Source of the DNA: CBDULQ01 sp965368115
GTDB lineage: Bacteria > Pseudomonadota > Gammaproteobacteria > SZUA-229
Direction of reading: 5' to 3'
NCBI GenBank assembly: GCA_965368115.1
Contig: CBDULQ010000212.1
Span: 1-6,198 of the forward strand
Length of the DNA: 6,198 nucleotides
Every line of letters starts with the position of its first letter. Within the stretch, counting starts at the first letter, position 1. The notes below the pieces were generated by a model. That model saw only the letters and a list, made by a program, of their open reading frames with translations, was not told the origin of the DNA and made no database searches. The position numbers and the translations under genes are program-made. Positions 1-6,147 of the stretch are shown here, one piece after another.

Positions 1-154
1 CATCCAGGCCCGCGGCTTCCAGCTCATCGATGCCCAGGTGCACACCCCGCACCTGGAGAGCCTGGGGGCGGAGATGATCCCACGCCGCCGCTTCGCCGAA
101 CTCGTCCGACAATATACGGGGGACGACGAGCAGCCCGGGAAATGGTCCGCTTAA
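1..154 (+). CDS. aat: Leucyl/phenylalanyl-tRNA-protein transferase, C-terminal part (5' end outside window)
   Basis: Only the last 50 codons are present, read in the frame beginning at base 2 and ending at a TAA at 152-154. The peptide includes GFQLIDAQVHTPHLESLGAE followed by MIPRRRF. This is the family's conserved C-terminal block (G-x-LID-x-Q, then H-x-x-SLGA-x-x-IPR), also present in E. coli Aat. The cytosolic enzyme transfers leucine or phenylalanine from aminoacyl-tRNA to proteins with N-terminal Arg or Lys, marking them for ClpS/ClpAP degradation (N-end rule). The tail after IPRRRF is short and polar (QYTGDDEQPGKWSA), and no catalytic residues can be checked because the N-terminal two thirds are missing. 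No intrinsic terminator separates it from thrC, so read-through into thrC is possible. Confidence 0.92.
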   Translation, partial: IQARGFQLIDAQVHTPHLESLGAEMIPRRRFAELVRQYTGDDEQPGKWSA

Positions 155-178
155 ATGGGCGTGAGCCGCTTATTTCGA

Positions 179-184
179 TATAAT
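179..184 (+). promoter_or_regulatory. Probable sigma-70 -10 box for thrC
   Basis: A perfect TATAAT lies 30 bases before the thrC ATG, in the short gap after aat. No good -35 is found at 16-18 bases upstream (TGGGCG at 17), so the promoter may be weak or need an activator. Transcription would start near 190-192, giving a leader of roughly 24 bases, too short for a leader-peptide attenuator. The thrC ribosome binding site is also weak (GGA at 206-208, 6 bases before the ATG). Confidence 0.45.
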
Positions 185-214
185 CGGCGCTCATTTTGAC
201 TGACTGGATTCACT

Positions 215-1684
215 ATGAAGTTTATCGAAACCCGAGGCAATGACGGCCAGCGCCCGCTCAAGGTGAGTTTCTCCGAGGCCATACTCAATCCCATTTCCTC
301 TTTCGGTGGCATATATTCCCCGGAAACCTTGCCCGAACTGGGCATGGCGTTCATCAATGAGCATCTGCATGCGGATTACAAAACCCTTGCTCGCAACCTG
401 CTCGCGGCATTCGAAATCGATATTGCCGAAGATGTGATCGAAGCGGCCCTGGCGCTTTACGATAACTTCGACGATCCAGCCAGTCCGGTTCCCGTGGTCA
501 GGGTCAAACAGGATCTCTACGTCAGCGAGCTGTATCACGGCCCGACCCGCGCTTTCAAGGATATGGCTTTGCAGCCGTTCGGTATCGTACTGTCGTCCAT
601 CGCTCAGCAACGCGACGAACAGTATCTAATACTGGCCGCAACCAGCGGCGACACCGGTCCGGCTGCACTGGAAACGTTCAAGAACCGCGCAAATGTTCGT
701 GTCGCCTGCCTGTATCCCGATGGCGGCACCTCGGATGTGCAGCGCCTGCAAATGGTCACCGAAGATGCCAGCAACCTGAAAGTCATCGGCATTCGCGGCG
801 ATTTCGACGATGCGCAGAGCGCATTGAAACACCTGCTCGGCTCCGATACCTTCCGCGCGCAATTGCAGGCAAAAAAAATCTACCTGTCCGCCGCCAACTC
901 AGTGAACTTCGGACGGATTATCTTCCAGATTATTTATCACATTCATTCCTACCTGGAGCTGGTGCGCCAGGGTGCAATTCAGTGCGGTGAAAAAATTTAC
1001 CTGAATGTACCCAGCGGCAACTTCGGCAACGCTCTGGGCGGCTACTACGCCATGAAGATGGGACTGCCGGTAGAAAAAATTCTGATCGCTTCGAACAGGA
1101 ACAATATTCTTACCCAGTTGATAAAAACCGGTGCTTACGACATGCGTAACCTGTCCGTTGTGCCGACAACTTCGCCGGCCATGGACATTCTTAAATCGTC
1201 CAACATCGAACGGGTATTGTTCGATCTGTTGGGTGCGGAACGCACTCGGGAACTGATGCGGGAACTGGACGAGGAACGCCACTACCAACTCAGCGAAACC
1301 GAACTGGCGCAGTTACAGACTATTTTTGCCGCTGATTTCTGCGACGACGAGGAAGGCAAACAATACATCAAATCCGCCTTCAATGACGGCTATCTGATGG
1401 ACCCGCACACCGCCACCTGCTTCAAGGCCTACGACACCTGTCGCGATCAGCCGTTGAAAACCATCGTCTATTCAACAGCCGAATGGACCAAATTTTCGCC
1501 GGTGATCGCCAATGCACTGACCGGGGAAGTCGATACCCATGACATCCAGGCGCTGGAATCGATCGCCAGAACCGCCGGCATTCAGATTCCTGCGATGATT
1601 CGCGAACTGTTCGATAAACCCGTCGCGCAGAAAACCGTCATCGACAAACAGGATATCGAAGCGGAGATACTGAAGTTTATTTGA
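215..1684 (+). CDS. thrC: Threonine synthase, long form (489 aa)
   Basis: Cytosolic PLP enzyme converting O-phosphohomoserine to threonine and phosphate, the last step of threonine synthesis. An N-terminal threonine-synthase domain is recognisable (residues 1-80, opening MKFIETRGNDG, then NPISSFGGIYSPETLP). HGPTRAFKDMALQ (108-120) carries the likely PLP lysine K115. ATSGDTGPAALE (142-153) and the glycine-rich phosphate loop SGNFGNALGG (267-276) follow the fold-type II plan. NSVNFGRI (228-235), MDPHTA (395-400) and STAEWTKFSP (420-429) are further family blocks. At 489 residues it is longer than E. coli ThrC (about 428) and nearer the yeast-type length; it looks like that subfamily rather than the archaeal/plant type. 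The ATG at 215 is supported by MKFIETRG matching a family N-terminus. It lies tail-to-tail with hom, which supplies its pathway upstream. The gene appears intact. Confidence 0.95.
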   Translation: MKFIETRGNDGQRPLKVSFSEAILNPISSFGGIYSPETLPELGMAFINEHLHADYKTLARNLLAAFEIDIAEDVIEAALALYDNFDDPASPVPVVRVKQDLYVSELYHGPTRAFKDMALQPFGIVLSSIAQQRDEQYLILAATSGDTGPAALETFKNRANVRVACLYPDGGTSDVQRLQMVTEDASNLKVIGIRGDFDDAQSALKHLLGSDTFRAQLQAKKIYLSAANSVNFGRIIFQIIYHIHSYLELVRQGAIQCGEKIYLNVPSGNFGNALGGYYAMKMGLPVEKILIASNRNNILTQLIKTGAYDMRNLSVVPTTSPAMDILKSSNIERVLFDLLGAERTRELMRELDEERHYQLSETELAQLQTIFAADFCDDEEGKQYIKSAFNDGYLMDPHTATCFKAYDTCRDQPLKTIVYSTAEWTKFSPVIANALTGEVDTHDIQALESIARTAGIQIPAMIRELFDKPVAQKTVIDKQDIEAEILKFI

Positions 1685-1698
1685 TTAGATGTGATATG

Positions 1699-1737
1699 CG
1701 GGGATTCAGGAGATCCCCGACAGAAGCTTTCGGGGAT
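1699..1737. repeat. Three-part inverted repeat downstream of thrC
   Basis: CGGGGAT (1699-1705), ATCCCCG (1713-1719) and CGGGGAT (1731-1737) allow two mutually exclusive 7-bp hairpins, with loops of 7 and 11 bases, starting 14 bases after the thrC stop. No T-run follows either stem on the + strand, so this is not a classical intrinsic terminator, though it could protect the thrC mRNA 3' end. The third arm is shared with the larger palindromic element that follows. Confidence 0.55.
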
Positions 1738-1784
1738 GACGGCCCCATGAGGTACTCATGACTTAATCACCGTCGTCATTCCCG
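1731..1784. repeat. Nested palindromic element, REP/MITE-like, probably a dispersed repeat relic
   Basis: Outer arms CGGGGATGACG (1731-1741) and CGTCATTCCCG (1774-1784) are complementary at 10 of 11 positions, with one G-T wobble. Between them lies a 6-bp palindrome, CATGAG (1746-1751) and CTCATG (1755-1760), with a 3-base loop. The GTCATTCCCGC / CGGGGATGAC style of arm resembles short intergenic palindromic repeats that occur in many copies in proteobacterial genomes. That family membership is inferred, because only one copy is visible here. Confidence 0.5.
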
Positions 1785-1809
1785 CAGGCTTGTAACGGAA
1801 GTCTGTTAA

Positions 1810-1845
1810 TGAAAACACGGGTGCAGATGATACATCTGCACCCGC
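1810..1845 (-). terminator. Probable intrinsic terminator of hom (alaC-hom operon)
   Basis: A perfect 12-bp inverted repeat, CGGGTGCAGATG (1818-1829) and CATCTGCACCCG (1833-1844), has a 3-base loop and lies about 50 bases past the hom stop. On the - strand the stem is followed by TGTTTTCATT, a modest T-rich tract. On the + strand no T-run follows, so any effect on thrC transcripts would be Rho-dependent or only mRNA-stabilising. Confidence 0.7.
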
Positions 1846-1867
1846 TAAAGACGAACTGGTGTTTACT

Positions 1868-1887
1868 GGCGCCTCATTCCAGGCGCC
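1868..1887. repeat. Short stem-loop just after the hom stop codon
   Basis: GGCGCCT (1868-1874) and AGGCGCC (1881-1887) form a 7-bp GC-rich stem with a 6-base loop, beginning 8 bases after the hom stop on the - strand. It has no T-run, so by itself it is not a terminator. It may act with the larger hairpin downstream to stop RNA polymerase or block 3' exonucleases. Confidence 0.5.
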
Positions 1888-1895
1888 GTTCTGAT

Positions 1896-3206
1896 TTAAC
1901 CCAGATGCTCCATGCGAATACGCGTCACCTGACCTTCGATCACTTTCAGTTTTTCGATGTCGGCGATGGCCGCATTCATATTCTTCTCCACCACCCGTGA
2001 ACTAAGCAGAATCAGTTGAACTCGGGTTTCACCCTCCTCAGGCTCTTTCTGGATGATGGCTTCGATACTGATACCTTTGTCGGCAAAGATACGCGTGATG
2101 TCCGCCAGTACACCGGGCTTGTCTTCCGCCAACATGCGCAGGTAATACGCCGTTACGCATTCATCCTGACTCAACACCGGCGTGTCGGACATGGCCTCAG
2201 GCTGGAAACCCAGCAATGCCACACGATGCGCCTGGTCAGCATCCATGGCGCGCGCCACATCGACCAGGTCGGCAACGACAGCGGAAGCCGTGGGTTCGGC
2301 GCCGGCACCGGCACCGTAATACAGGGTCGGACCGACTGCATCGGCTTTAACCAGAACCGCATTCATCACGCCATTCACGTTGGCGATCAGTCGTCGCTCG
2401 GGAATCAGTGTCGGATGCACGCGCATTTCAATACCGGTATCGGTCTTGCGCGCAATACCCAGATGCTTGATGCGATAGCCCAGTTCTTCGGCATATTTCA
2501 CGTCTTCCGGGGTGATCTTGCTGATACCTTCGGTGTAGGTTTTATCAAACTGCAATTCGATACCGAACGCCAGTGAGGCCAGGATGGTCAGTTTGTGTGC
2601 GGCATCGATACCTTCCACGTCGAAGGTCGGATCCGCTTCGGCATAACCCAGTTGTTGTGCTTCTTTCAGAACATCGTCGAAATCACGACCTTTTTGTTTC
2701 ATCTCGGTGAGGATGAAATTACCGGTACCATTGATGATCCCGGCAATCCATTCGATACGATTCGCCGCCAGGCCTTCGCGCACCGATTTGATAATGGGGA
2801 TACCACCGGCCACCGCTGCTTCATAAGCCACGATGACACCTTTCTCGTTGGCGGCCTTGAAAATTTCATTGCCATGCAGGGCGATCAGCGCCTTGTTGGC
2901 GGTCACCACGTGCTTGCCGTTTTCGATGGCTTTCATCACCAGTTCACGGGCCGGCGAATAACCACCGATCAGCTCGACCACCACGTCCACTTCCGGATCG
3001 TTCACCACATCGAAAGCATCTTCGGACAATTTGACCTTGCCGGGATCTACCAGCGTCTGACTGTCGATACCGAATGCCGCCACTCGACTGATTTCCAGAT
3101 CGCGGCCCACGCGACGGGCAATTTCTTCTGCATTACGCAGCAATACGGTTGCCGTACCGCCACCGACGGTACCCAGCCCCATTAAACCAATCTTTACCGG
3201 TTTCAT
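1896..3206 (-). CDS. hom: Homoserine dehydrogenase with C-terminal ACT domain (436 aa)
   Basis: Reduces aspartate 4-semialdehyde to homoserine with NAD(P)H, the branch point to threonine, methionine and isoleucine. The N-terminal Rossmann nucleotide-binding loop is GLGTVGGG (10-17). TANKAL (102-107) has the conserved lysine K105, and GIINGTGNFILTEM (156-169) lies in the catalytic domain. The family signature spans 183-205. Its E190, D201 and K205 match the spacing of yeast E208, D219 and K223, so the active site looks intact. Residues about 352-436 form an ACT domain (YYLRMLAEDKPGVLADITRI), which in this monofunctional class usually mediates threonine feedback inhibition. No aspartokinase domain is fused. 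The ATG at 3206 is supported by GGAG (3213-3216). The product closely resembles Pseudomonas Hom. It lies 33 bases after alaC on the same strand, so co-transcription is likely. Confidence 0.97.
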   Translation of the reverse strand: MKPVKIGLMGLGTVGGGTATVLLRNAEEIARRVGRDLEISRVAAFGIDSQTLVDPGKVKLSEDAFDVVNDPEVDVVVELIGGYSPARELVMKAIENGKHVVTANKALIALHGNEIFKAANEKGVIVAYEAAVAGGIPIIKSVREGLAANRIEWIAGIINGTGNFILTEMKQKGRDFDDVLKEAQQLGYAEADPTFDVEGIDAAHKLTILASLAFGIELQFDKTYTEGISKITPEDVKYAEELGYRIKHLGIARKTDTGIEMRVHPTLIPERRLIANVNGVMNAVLVKADAVGPTLYYGAGAGAEPTASAVVADLVDVARAMDADQAHRVALLGFQPEAMSDTPVLSQDECVTAYYLRMLAEDKPGVLADITRIFADKGISIEAIIQKEPEEGETRVQLILLSSRVVEKNMNAAIADIEKLKVIEGQVTRIRMEHLG

Positions 3207-3239
3207 TATTATCTCCAGGATGAAAAGTCACAGGACCTG

Positions 3240-4442
3240 TTACAGACCCTGGTCTTTCTTGAACATTTGTTTCAATGAACGAATCGCCTGTCGGGTACGA
3301 TGTTCGTTCTCGATTAAACTGAAGCGCACATGGTCGTCGCCGTATTCGCCGAAACCAATACCGGGGGACACCGCCACCCGGGCTTCAGTGAGCAATTTTT
3401 TGGAAAACTCCAGCGAGCCCATTTGCTGGTACTGTTCGGGAATCTTCGCCCAGACGAACATGGTGGCTTTCGGTGACTCCACCGCCCATCCCGCGTCGTT
3501 AAGTCCCTTGCACAACACATCGCGGCGACTGCGGTACATTTCACGAATATCCTCGACACAGTCCTGGGGACCGTCCAGCGCGGTGATCGCGGCCACCTGA
3601 ATCGGCGTGAACATGCCGTAATCCAGATAGGATTTCATACGTGCCAGTGCCGCCACCAGGGTCTTGTTGCCGCACATAAATCCAACGCGCCAGCCGGGCA
3701 TATTATAGGTCTTGGACAGAGAATAAAACTCCACTGCCACGTCCTTGGCCCCTTTCACCTGCAAAATCGACGGCGGCTGGTAGCCGTCATAAACGATTTC
3801 GCCGTAAGCGATGTCGTGTACCACCCAGATTTCATGCTCGCGGGCGATCTCCACCACTTTTTCGAAAAACTCCAGTTCCACGCACTGTGTGGTGGGATTA
3901 CCGGGGAAGTTCAATACCAGCATTTTAGGTTTCGGCCAGGAATCCTTGATCGCCTTTTCCAGTTGCTCGAAGAAATCCACGTCATCGGTCAACTGCACAT
4001 GGCGAATATCCGCCCCGGCAATGACAAAACCATAAGGATGAATGGGATAGGCCGGATTGGGCACCAGCACCGCATCGCCGGGACCGACCGTGGCCAGCGC
4101 CAGATGAGCCAGACCTTCTTTGGAACCGATGGTGACGATGGCTTCGGTTTCCGGGTCCAGGTCCACATCGAAGCGACGTCGATACCAGTCGGTAATCGCC
4201 TTGCGCAGGCGGGGAATGCCACGCGACATGGAATAGCGGTGGGTGTCGCCACGCTGCGCCGCCTCCACCAGCTTGTCGACGATATGCTGCGGCGTGGGCT
4301 GGTCCGGATTCCCCATTCCGAAGTCGATGATATCCTCGCCCCGTGCTCGAGCGCTGGCTTTCAGTTCATTGACAATGTTGAATACGTAAGGTGGAAGGCG
4401 TTTTATTCTGGCGAAATCGTCTTGCAAGCTGGCATGTCCCAA
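3240..4442 (-). CDS. alaC: Alanine transaminase, AlaC/YfdZ type, class I/II aminotransferase (400 aa)
   Basis: PLP aminotransferase that makes alanine from pyruvate using glutamate. The sequence follows E. coli AlaC closely: RIKRLPPYVFN (12-22), GEDIIDFGMGNPD (35-47), TIGSKEGLAHL (104-114), VVHDIAYGEIVYDG (207-220), and the PLP-lysine motif SLSKTYNMPGWR (241-252) with K244. N182, D210 and Y213 are the expected cofactor contacts, and R373 in HVRF is the likely substrate-carboxylate arginine. The start is unusual: there is no suitable ATG, and TTG at 4442 gives exactly the E. coli N-terminal length up to the F-x-R-I motif. An in-frame TAG lies 8 codons upstream. No Shine-Dalgarno sequence precedes this TTG. 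A second TTG at codon 6 (4425-4427) has GGGA 9 bases before it and is an alternative start. It is probably the first gene of an alaC-hom operon. Confidence 0.95.
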   Translation of the reverse strand: MGHASLQDDFARIKRLPPYVFNIVNELKASARARGEDIIDFGMGNPDQPTPQHIVDKLVEAAQRGDTHRYSMSRGIPRLRKAITDWYRRRFDVDLDPETEAIVTIGSKEGLAHLALATVGPGDAVLVPNPAYPIHPYGFVIAGADIRHVQLTDDVDFFEQLEKAIKDSWPKPKMLVLNFPGNPTTQCVELEFFEKVVEIAREHEIWVVHDIAYGEIVYDGYQPPSILQVKGAKDVAVEFYSLSKTYNMPGWRVGFMCGNKTLVAALARMKSYLDYGMFTPIQVAAITALDGPQDCVEDIREMYRSRRDVLCKGLNDAGWAVESPKATMFVWAKIPEQYQQMGSLEFSKKLLTEARVAVSPGIGFGEYGDDHVRFSLIENEHRTRQAIRSLKQMFKKDQGL

Positions 4443-4476
4443 ATTCAGTGCAAAGCGGGGAAACTACTGGTGAATC

Positions 4477-4517
4477 AGCCCCCTGTCAACCGGATTATCG
4501 GCGCCCCGAGCCCCCTG
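4477..4517. repeat. 9-base direct repeat in the divergent promoter region
   Basis: AGCCCCCTG occurs at 4477-4485 and 4509-4517, 32 bases apart start to start, about three helical turns. Each copy is followed by two variable bases and AA. The copies flank the proposed alaC -10 box, a placement that would suit a regulator binding one face of the DNA. No known operator consensus is recognised. Confidence 0.35.
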
Positions 4518-4521
4518 CAAA
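4494..4521 (-). promoter_or_regulatory. Candidate promoter for alaC-hom
   Basis: On the - strand, TTTGCA (4521-4516) and GATAAT (4499-4494) are separated by 16 bases. They match the sigma-70 consensus at 4 of 6 and 5 of 6 positions, giving a leader of about 45 bases. A competing choice is a perfect TTGACA (4489-4484) with a poor -10, TAGTTT (4466-4461), at 17 bases. That choice would start transcription only about 12 bases before the TTG start. Confidence 0.4.
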
Positions 4522-4528
4522 GTCGGGG
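4504..4528. repeat. Small inverted repeat between divergent promoters
   Basis: CCCCGA (4504-4509) and TCGGGG (4523-4528) are perfectly complementary with a 13-base centre that contains the -35 region proposed for alaC. It could be part of an operator, or chance in GC-rich DNA. Confidence 0.25.
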
Positions 4529-4539
4529 TGTAATCGCGT

Positions 4540-4545
4540 TATAAT
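4540..4545 (+). promoter_or_regulatory. -10 box for the DUF498 gene
   Basis: A perfect TATAAT lies 26 bases before the ATG at 4572. The -35 is weak (TGCAAA at 4516-4521, 18-base spacer), and the same bases on the other strand form the proposed alaC -35. Transcription would begin near 4552, leaving a leader of about 20 bases that contains AGGA (4563-4566), 5 bases from the ATG. Confidence 0.5.
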
Positions 4546-4571
4546 GAGCCCTCCCCCAGATCAGGATCATT

Positions 4572-4940
4572 ATGAAATTCAGCGAAGAACAGGTCCCCGG
4601 CCATTACGTGATCCAGTCCTACCAGCAGGACGGTATCAACATCAACGGCAAGCTGTATCGCGACAGCCTGGTGGTATCCCAGTCCAGCCTGGAGAGCCAG
4701 TGGCCGGTACAGAGTATCGACGACCTCAGCACCGAAATCCTGCAGCAATTACTCAGCCACGAACCGGAAGTCATATTGATCGGCACCGGCCAGCGCCTGC
4801 GTTTTCCCCATCCCCGGGTCTATGCCCCGGTCGTCAGCCAGGGTGTTGGCATCGAATTCATGGACAGCGGCGCCGTCTGCCGCACCTACAATATCCTGCT
4901 GGCGGAAGATCGCCGCGTCGTCGCCGCCATCATCATCTGA
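4572..4940 (+). CDS. Mth938-like domain protein (DUF498/Xcc1710-like family), 122 aa
   Basis: A small, probably cytosolic single-domain protein of the Mth938/DUF498 family. It shows the typical order: an N-terminal strand region with GININGKLYRDSLVV (21-35), VILIGTGQRLRFP (67-79), and the conserved C-terminal block GIEFMDSGAVCRTYNILLAEDRRV (93-116) with its Cys-Arg-Thr-Tyr-Asn. Length matches the family (about 120-130 residues). There is no signal peptide or membrane segment. The eukaryotic relative NDUFAF3 assists respiratory complex I assembly, but the function of bacterial members is not established, so none is assigned. ATG 4572 is supported by AGGA 5 bases upstream and its own TATAAT. 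It is transcribed away from alaC and converges on rpoS. Confidence 0.85.
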   Translation: MKFSEEQVPGHYVIQSYQQDGININGKLYRDSLVVSQSSLESQWPVQSIDDLSTEILQQLLSHEPEVILIGTGQRLRFPHPRVYAPVVSQGVGIEFMDSGAVCRTYNILLAEDRRVVAAIII

Positions 4941-4947
4941 CCGGCAC

Positions 4948-4978
4948 AAAAAAAGGCGGGAATCGAAATTCCCGCCTT
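4948..4978 (-). terminator. Strong intrinsic terminator of rpoS
   Basis: An 11-bp perfect stem (4953-4963 with 4968-4978; core GGCGGGAAT / ATTCCCGCC) closes a 4-base loop that reads TTCG on the - strand. On that strand a run of seven Ts (4954-4948) follows, two of which also pair in the stem. It lies about 75 bases past the rpoS stop. On the + strand only TTCACTTATT follows, so termination of the DUF498 transcript, whose stop is 8 bases away, would be weaker but possible. Confidence 0.88.
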
Positions 4979-5054
4979 CACTTATTATTGTTATATAAGC
5001 CCTGTTATCGTTAATTGAATCCTTTTAACGGATCCATTTCTTTTTCGTTTAACC

Positions 5055-6122
5055 TTAGTCGTTCAGCAGCAATTCCTCGGAAAAACCGTGGCTCTCCAGG
5101 ATCTTGCGCAGATGACGCAGCGCATCCATCTGGATCTGGCGAACACGTTCGCGGGTCACACCCAGCTCACGGCCCACTTCTTCCAGGGTGGTACGCTCGT
5201 GACCGTGCAGACCGAATCGACGAACCACAACCTGACGCTGTTTTTCTTCGAGCTGGTTCAGCCACATTTCCAGATTCGCCATCACATCCTCATTCTGCAG
5301 GATAGCGGACGGCTCCGGGTTGCTCTGATCAGGAATGATTTCCAGCAGCGGGCGATCATTGTCCTTGCCAACCGGTACATCAACGGAAGACACGCGATCA
5401 CGCAGACCCAGCATTTTTTCCACGTTTTCAACCGGACGATCGACCAGCTGGGCGATTTCTTCGGCAGTCGGCTCATGCTCCATGGTCTGCTCCAGCTTGC
5501 GGGCTGCACGCAGATAGACATTGAGTTCCTTGATGACGTGGATGGGTAAACGGATGGTACGCGTCTGGTTCATCAGTGCACGTTCTACGGTCTGACGAAT
5601 CCACCAAGTCGCATAGGTAGAGAAACGGAAACCTTTCTCCGGATCGAATTTCTCGACCGCGCGGATCAGGCCCAGGTTACCTTCCTCGATCAGATCCAGC
5701 AGCGCCAGACCGCGATTCATGTAACGACGAGCGATCTTCACCACCAGGCGGAGGTTGCATTCGATCATCTTCTTGCGCGCCGACTCGACCCCTTTGCGGG
5801 CCAGGCGTGCGTAGTAAACTTCTTCTTCAGCGGTCAGCAGCGGTGAACACTCGATTTCCCTGAGATACAAACGGGTTGCATCCAGTTCTTTTCGACTGAC
5901 ATTGGTGCTGGCAGCAAATTTCTTAACTTCTTCAACGCTCTCACTGTCATCATCGGATGACATTTCAGCTTCTTCGTTTCCTGAATCCAGATCCTTCAGT
6001 TCGTCGTCTTCGGCGACATCATCCAGAAACATCTCCTCTGAGTCATTTAACTCAGCGTCATCGATCAAACCTTCACTGACGCCCTTTGCATTAACTTTCT
6101 TTTTGCAGACTGCATTGCTCAT
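5055..6122 (-). CDS. rpoS: RNA polymerase sigma factor RpoS (stationary phase/general stress), 355 aa
   Basis: Directs core RNA polymerase to stress and stationary-phase promoters. Regions follow in order, numbered from the chosen start: an acidic N-terminus rich in Asp/Glu/Ser (1-75); region 1.2 DATRLYLREIECSPLLTAEEE (81-101, SPLLTAEEE being RpoS-like); region 2 from 115, with GLALLDLIEEGNLGLIRAVE and FRFSTYATWWIRQ (165-177); region 3 beginning IHVIKELNVYLR; and region 4 with the helix-turn-helix TLEEVGRELGVTRERVRQIQ (312-331). K198 in HVIKEL aligns with E. coli K173, the RssB/ClpXP recognition lysine. The stretch before DATRLYL is about 25 residues longer than in E. coli. The ATG at 6122 is chosen because GGGGAGGA precedes it by 4 bases; an in-frame ATG at 6146 has no such site and would add 8 residues. 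nlpD, the usual upstream neighbour, would lie off the window. Confidence 0.96.
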   Translation of the reverse strand: MSNAVCKKKVNAKGVSEGLIDDAELNDSEEMFLDDVAEDDELKDLDSGNEEAEMSSDDDSESVEEVKKFAASTNVSRKELDATRLYLREIECSPLLTAEEEVYYARLARKGVESARKKMIECNLRLVVKIARRYMNRGLALLDLIEEGNLGLIRAVEKFDPEKGFRFSTYATWWIRQTVERALMNQTRTIRLPIHVIKELNVYLRAARKLEQTMEHEPTAEEIAQLVDRPVENVEKMLGLRDRVSSVDVPVGKDNDRPLLEIIPDQSNPEPSAILQNEDVMANLEMWLNQLEEKQRQVVVRRFGLHGHERTTLEEVGRELGVTRERVRQIQMDALRHLRKILESHGFSEELLLND

Positions 6123-6147
6123 GTGATCCTCCCCACGTGATCTCATG
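6120..6147 (-). promoter_or_regulatory. Predicted hairpin over the rpoS ribosome binding site and start codon
   Basis: In the mRNA, CAUGAGAUC (6147-6139) can pair with GAUCACAUG (6128-6120), 8 of 9 positions with a central A-A mismatch. The loop is ACGUGGGGAG (6138-6129). The start AUG (6122-6120) is in the stem and most of the Shine-Dalgarno sequence is in the loop. The complementarity is seen directly; any role in translational control is inference. Confidence 0.45.

Noticed and set aside
155..214. A threonine leader peptide or attenuator before thrC
   Set aside because: The gap is only 60 bases, with a likely transcript start near 190. No Thr/Ile-rich short frame or terminator/antiterminator pair fits.
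2016..3185. Two long open frames (186 and 196 codons) on the + strand opposite hom
   Set aside because: They lie wholly inside a well-conserved hom gene. They are His/Phe/Gln/Ile-rich as expected of an antisense reading, and resemble no family I recognise.
3816..4544. A 242-codon open frame opposite alaC running into the promoter region
   Set aside because: It is the antisense shadow of a conserved aminotransferase gene, with no recognisable domain or convincing ribosome binding site.
4391..5014. A 207-codon + strand frame overlapping alaC and the DUF498 gene
   Set aside because: It is an alternate frame of the DUF498 gene, rich in Pro/Arg/Gln as expected from out-of-frame GC-rich DNA, and it reads through the rpoS terminator.
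5013..5039. An 8-codon reading frame (MDPLKGFN) on the - strand after rpoS
   Set aside because: It has no ribosome binding site, is very short and has no known counterpart; chance is the simplest explanation.
6123..6146. Upstream ATG of rpoS at 6146 as the true start
   Set aside because: It has no Shine-Dalgarno sequence, while the ATG at 6122 has GGGGAGGA at ideal spacing. The extra residues (MRSRGEDH) are the translated ribosome binding region.
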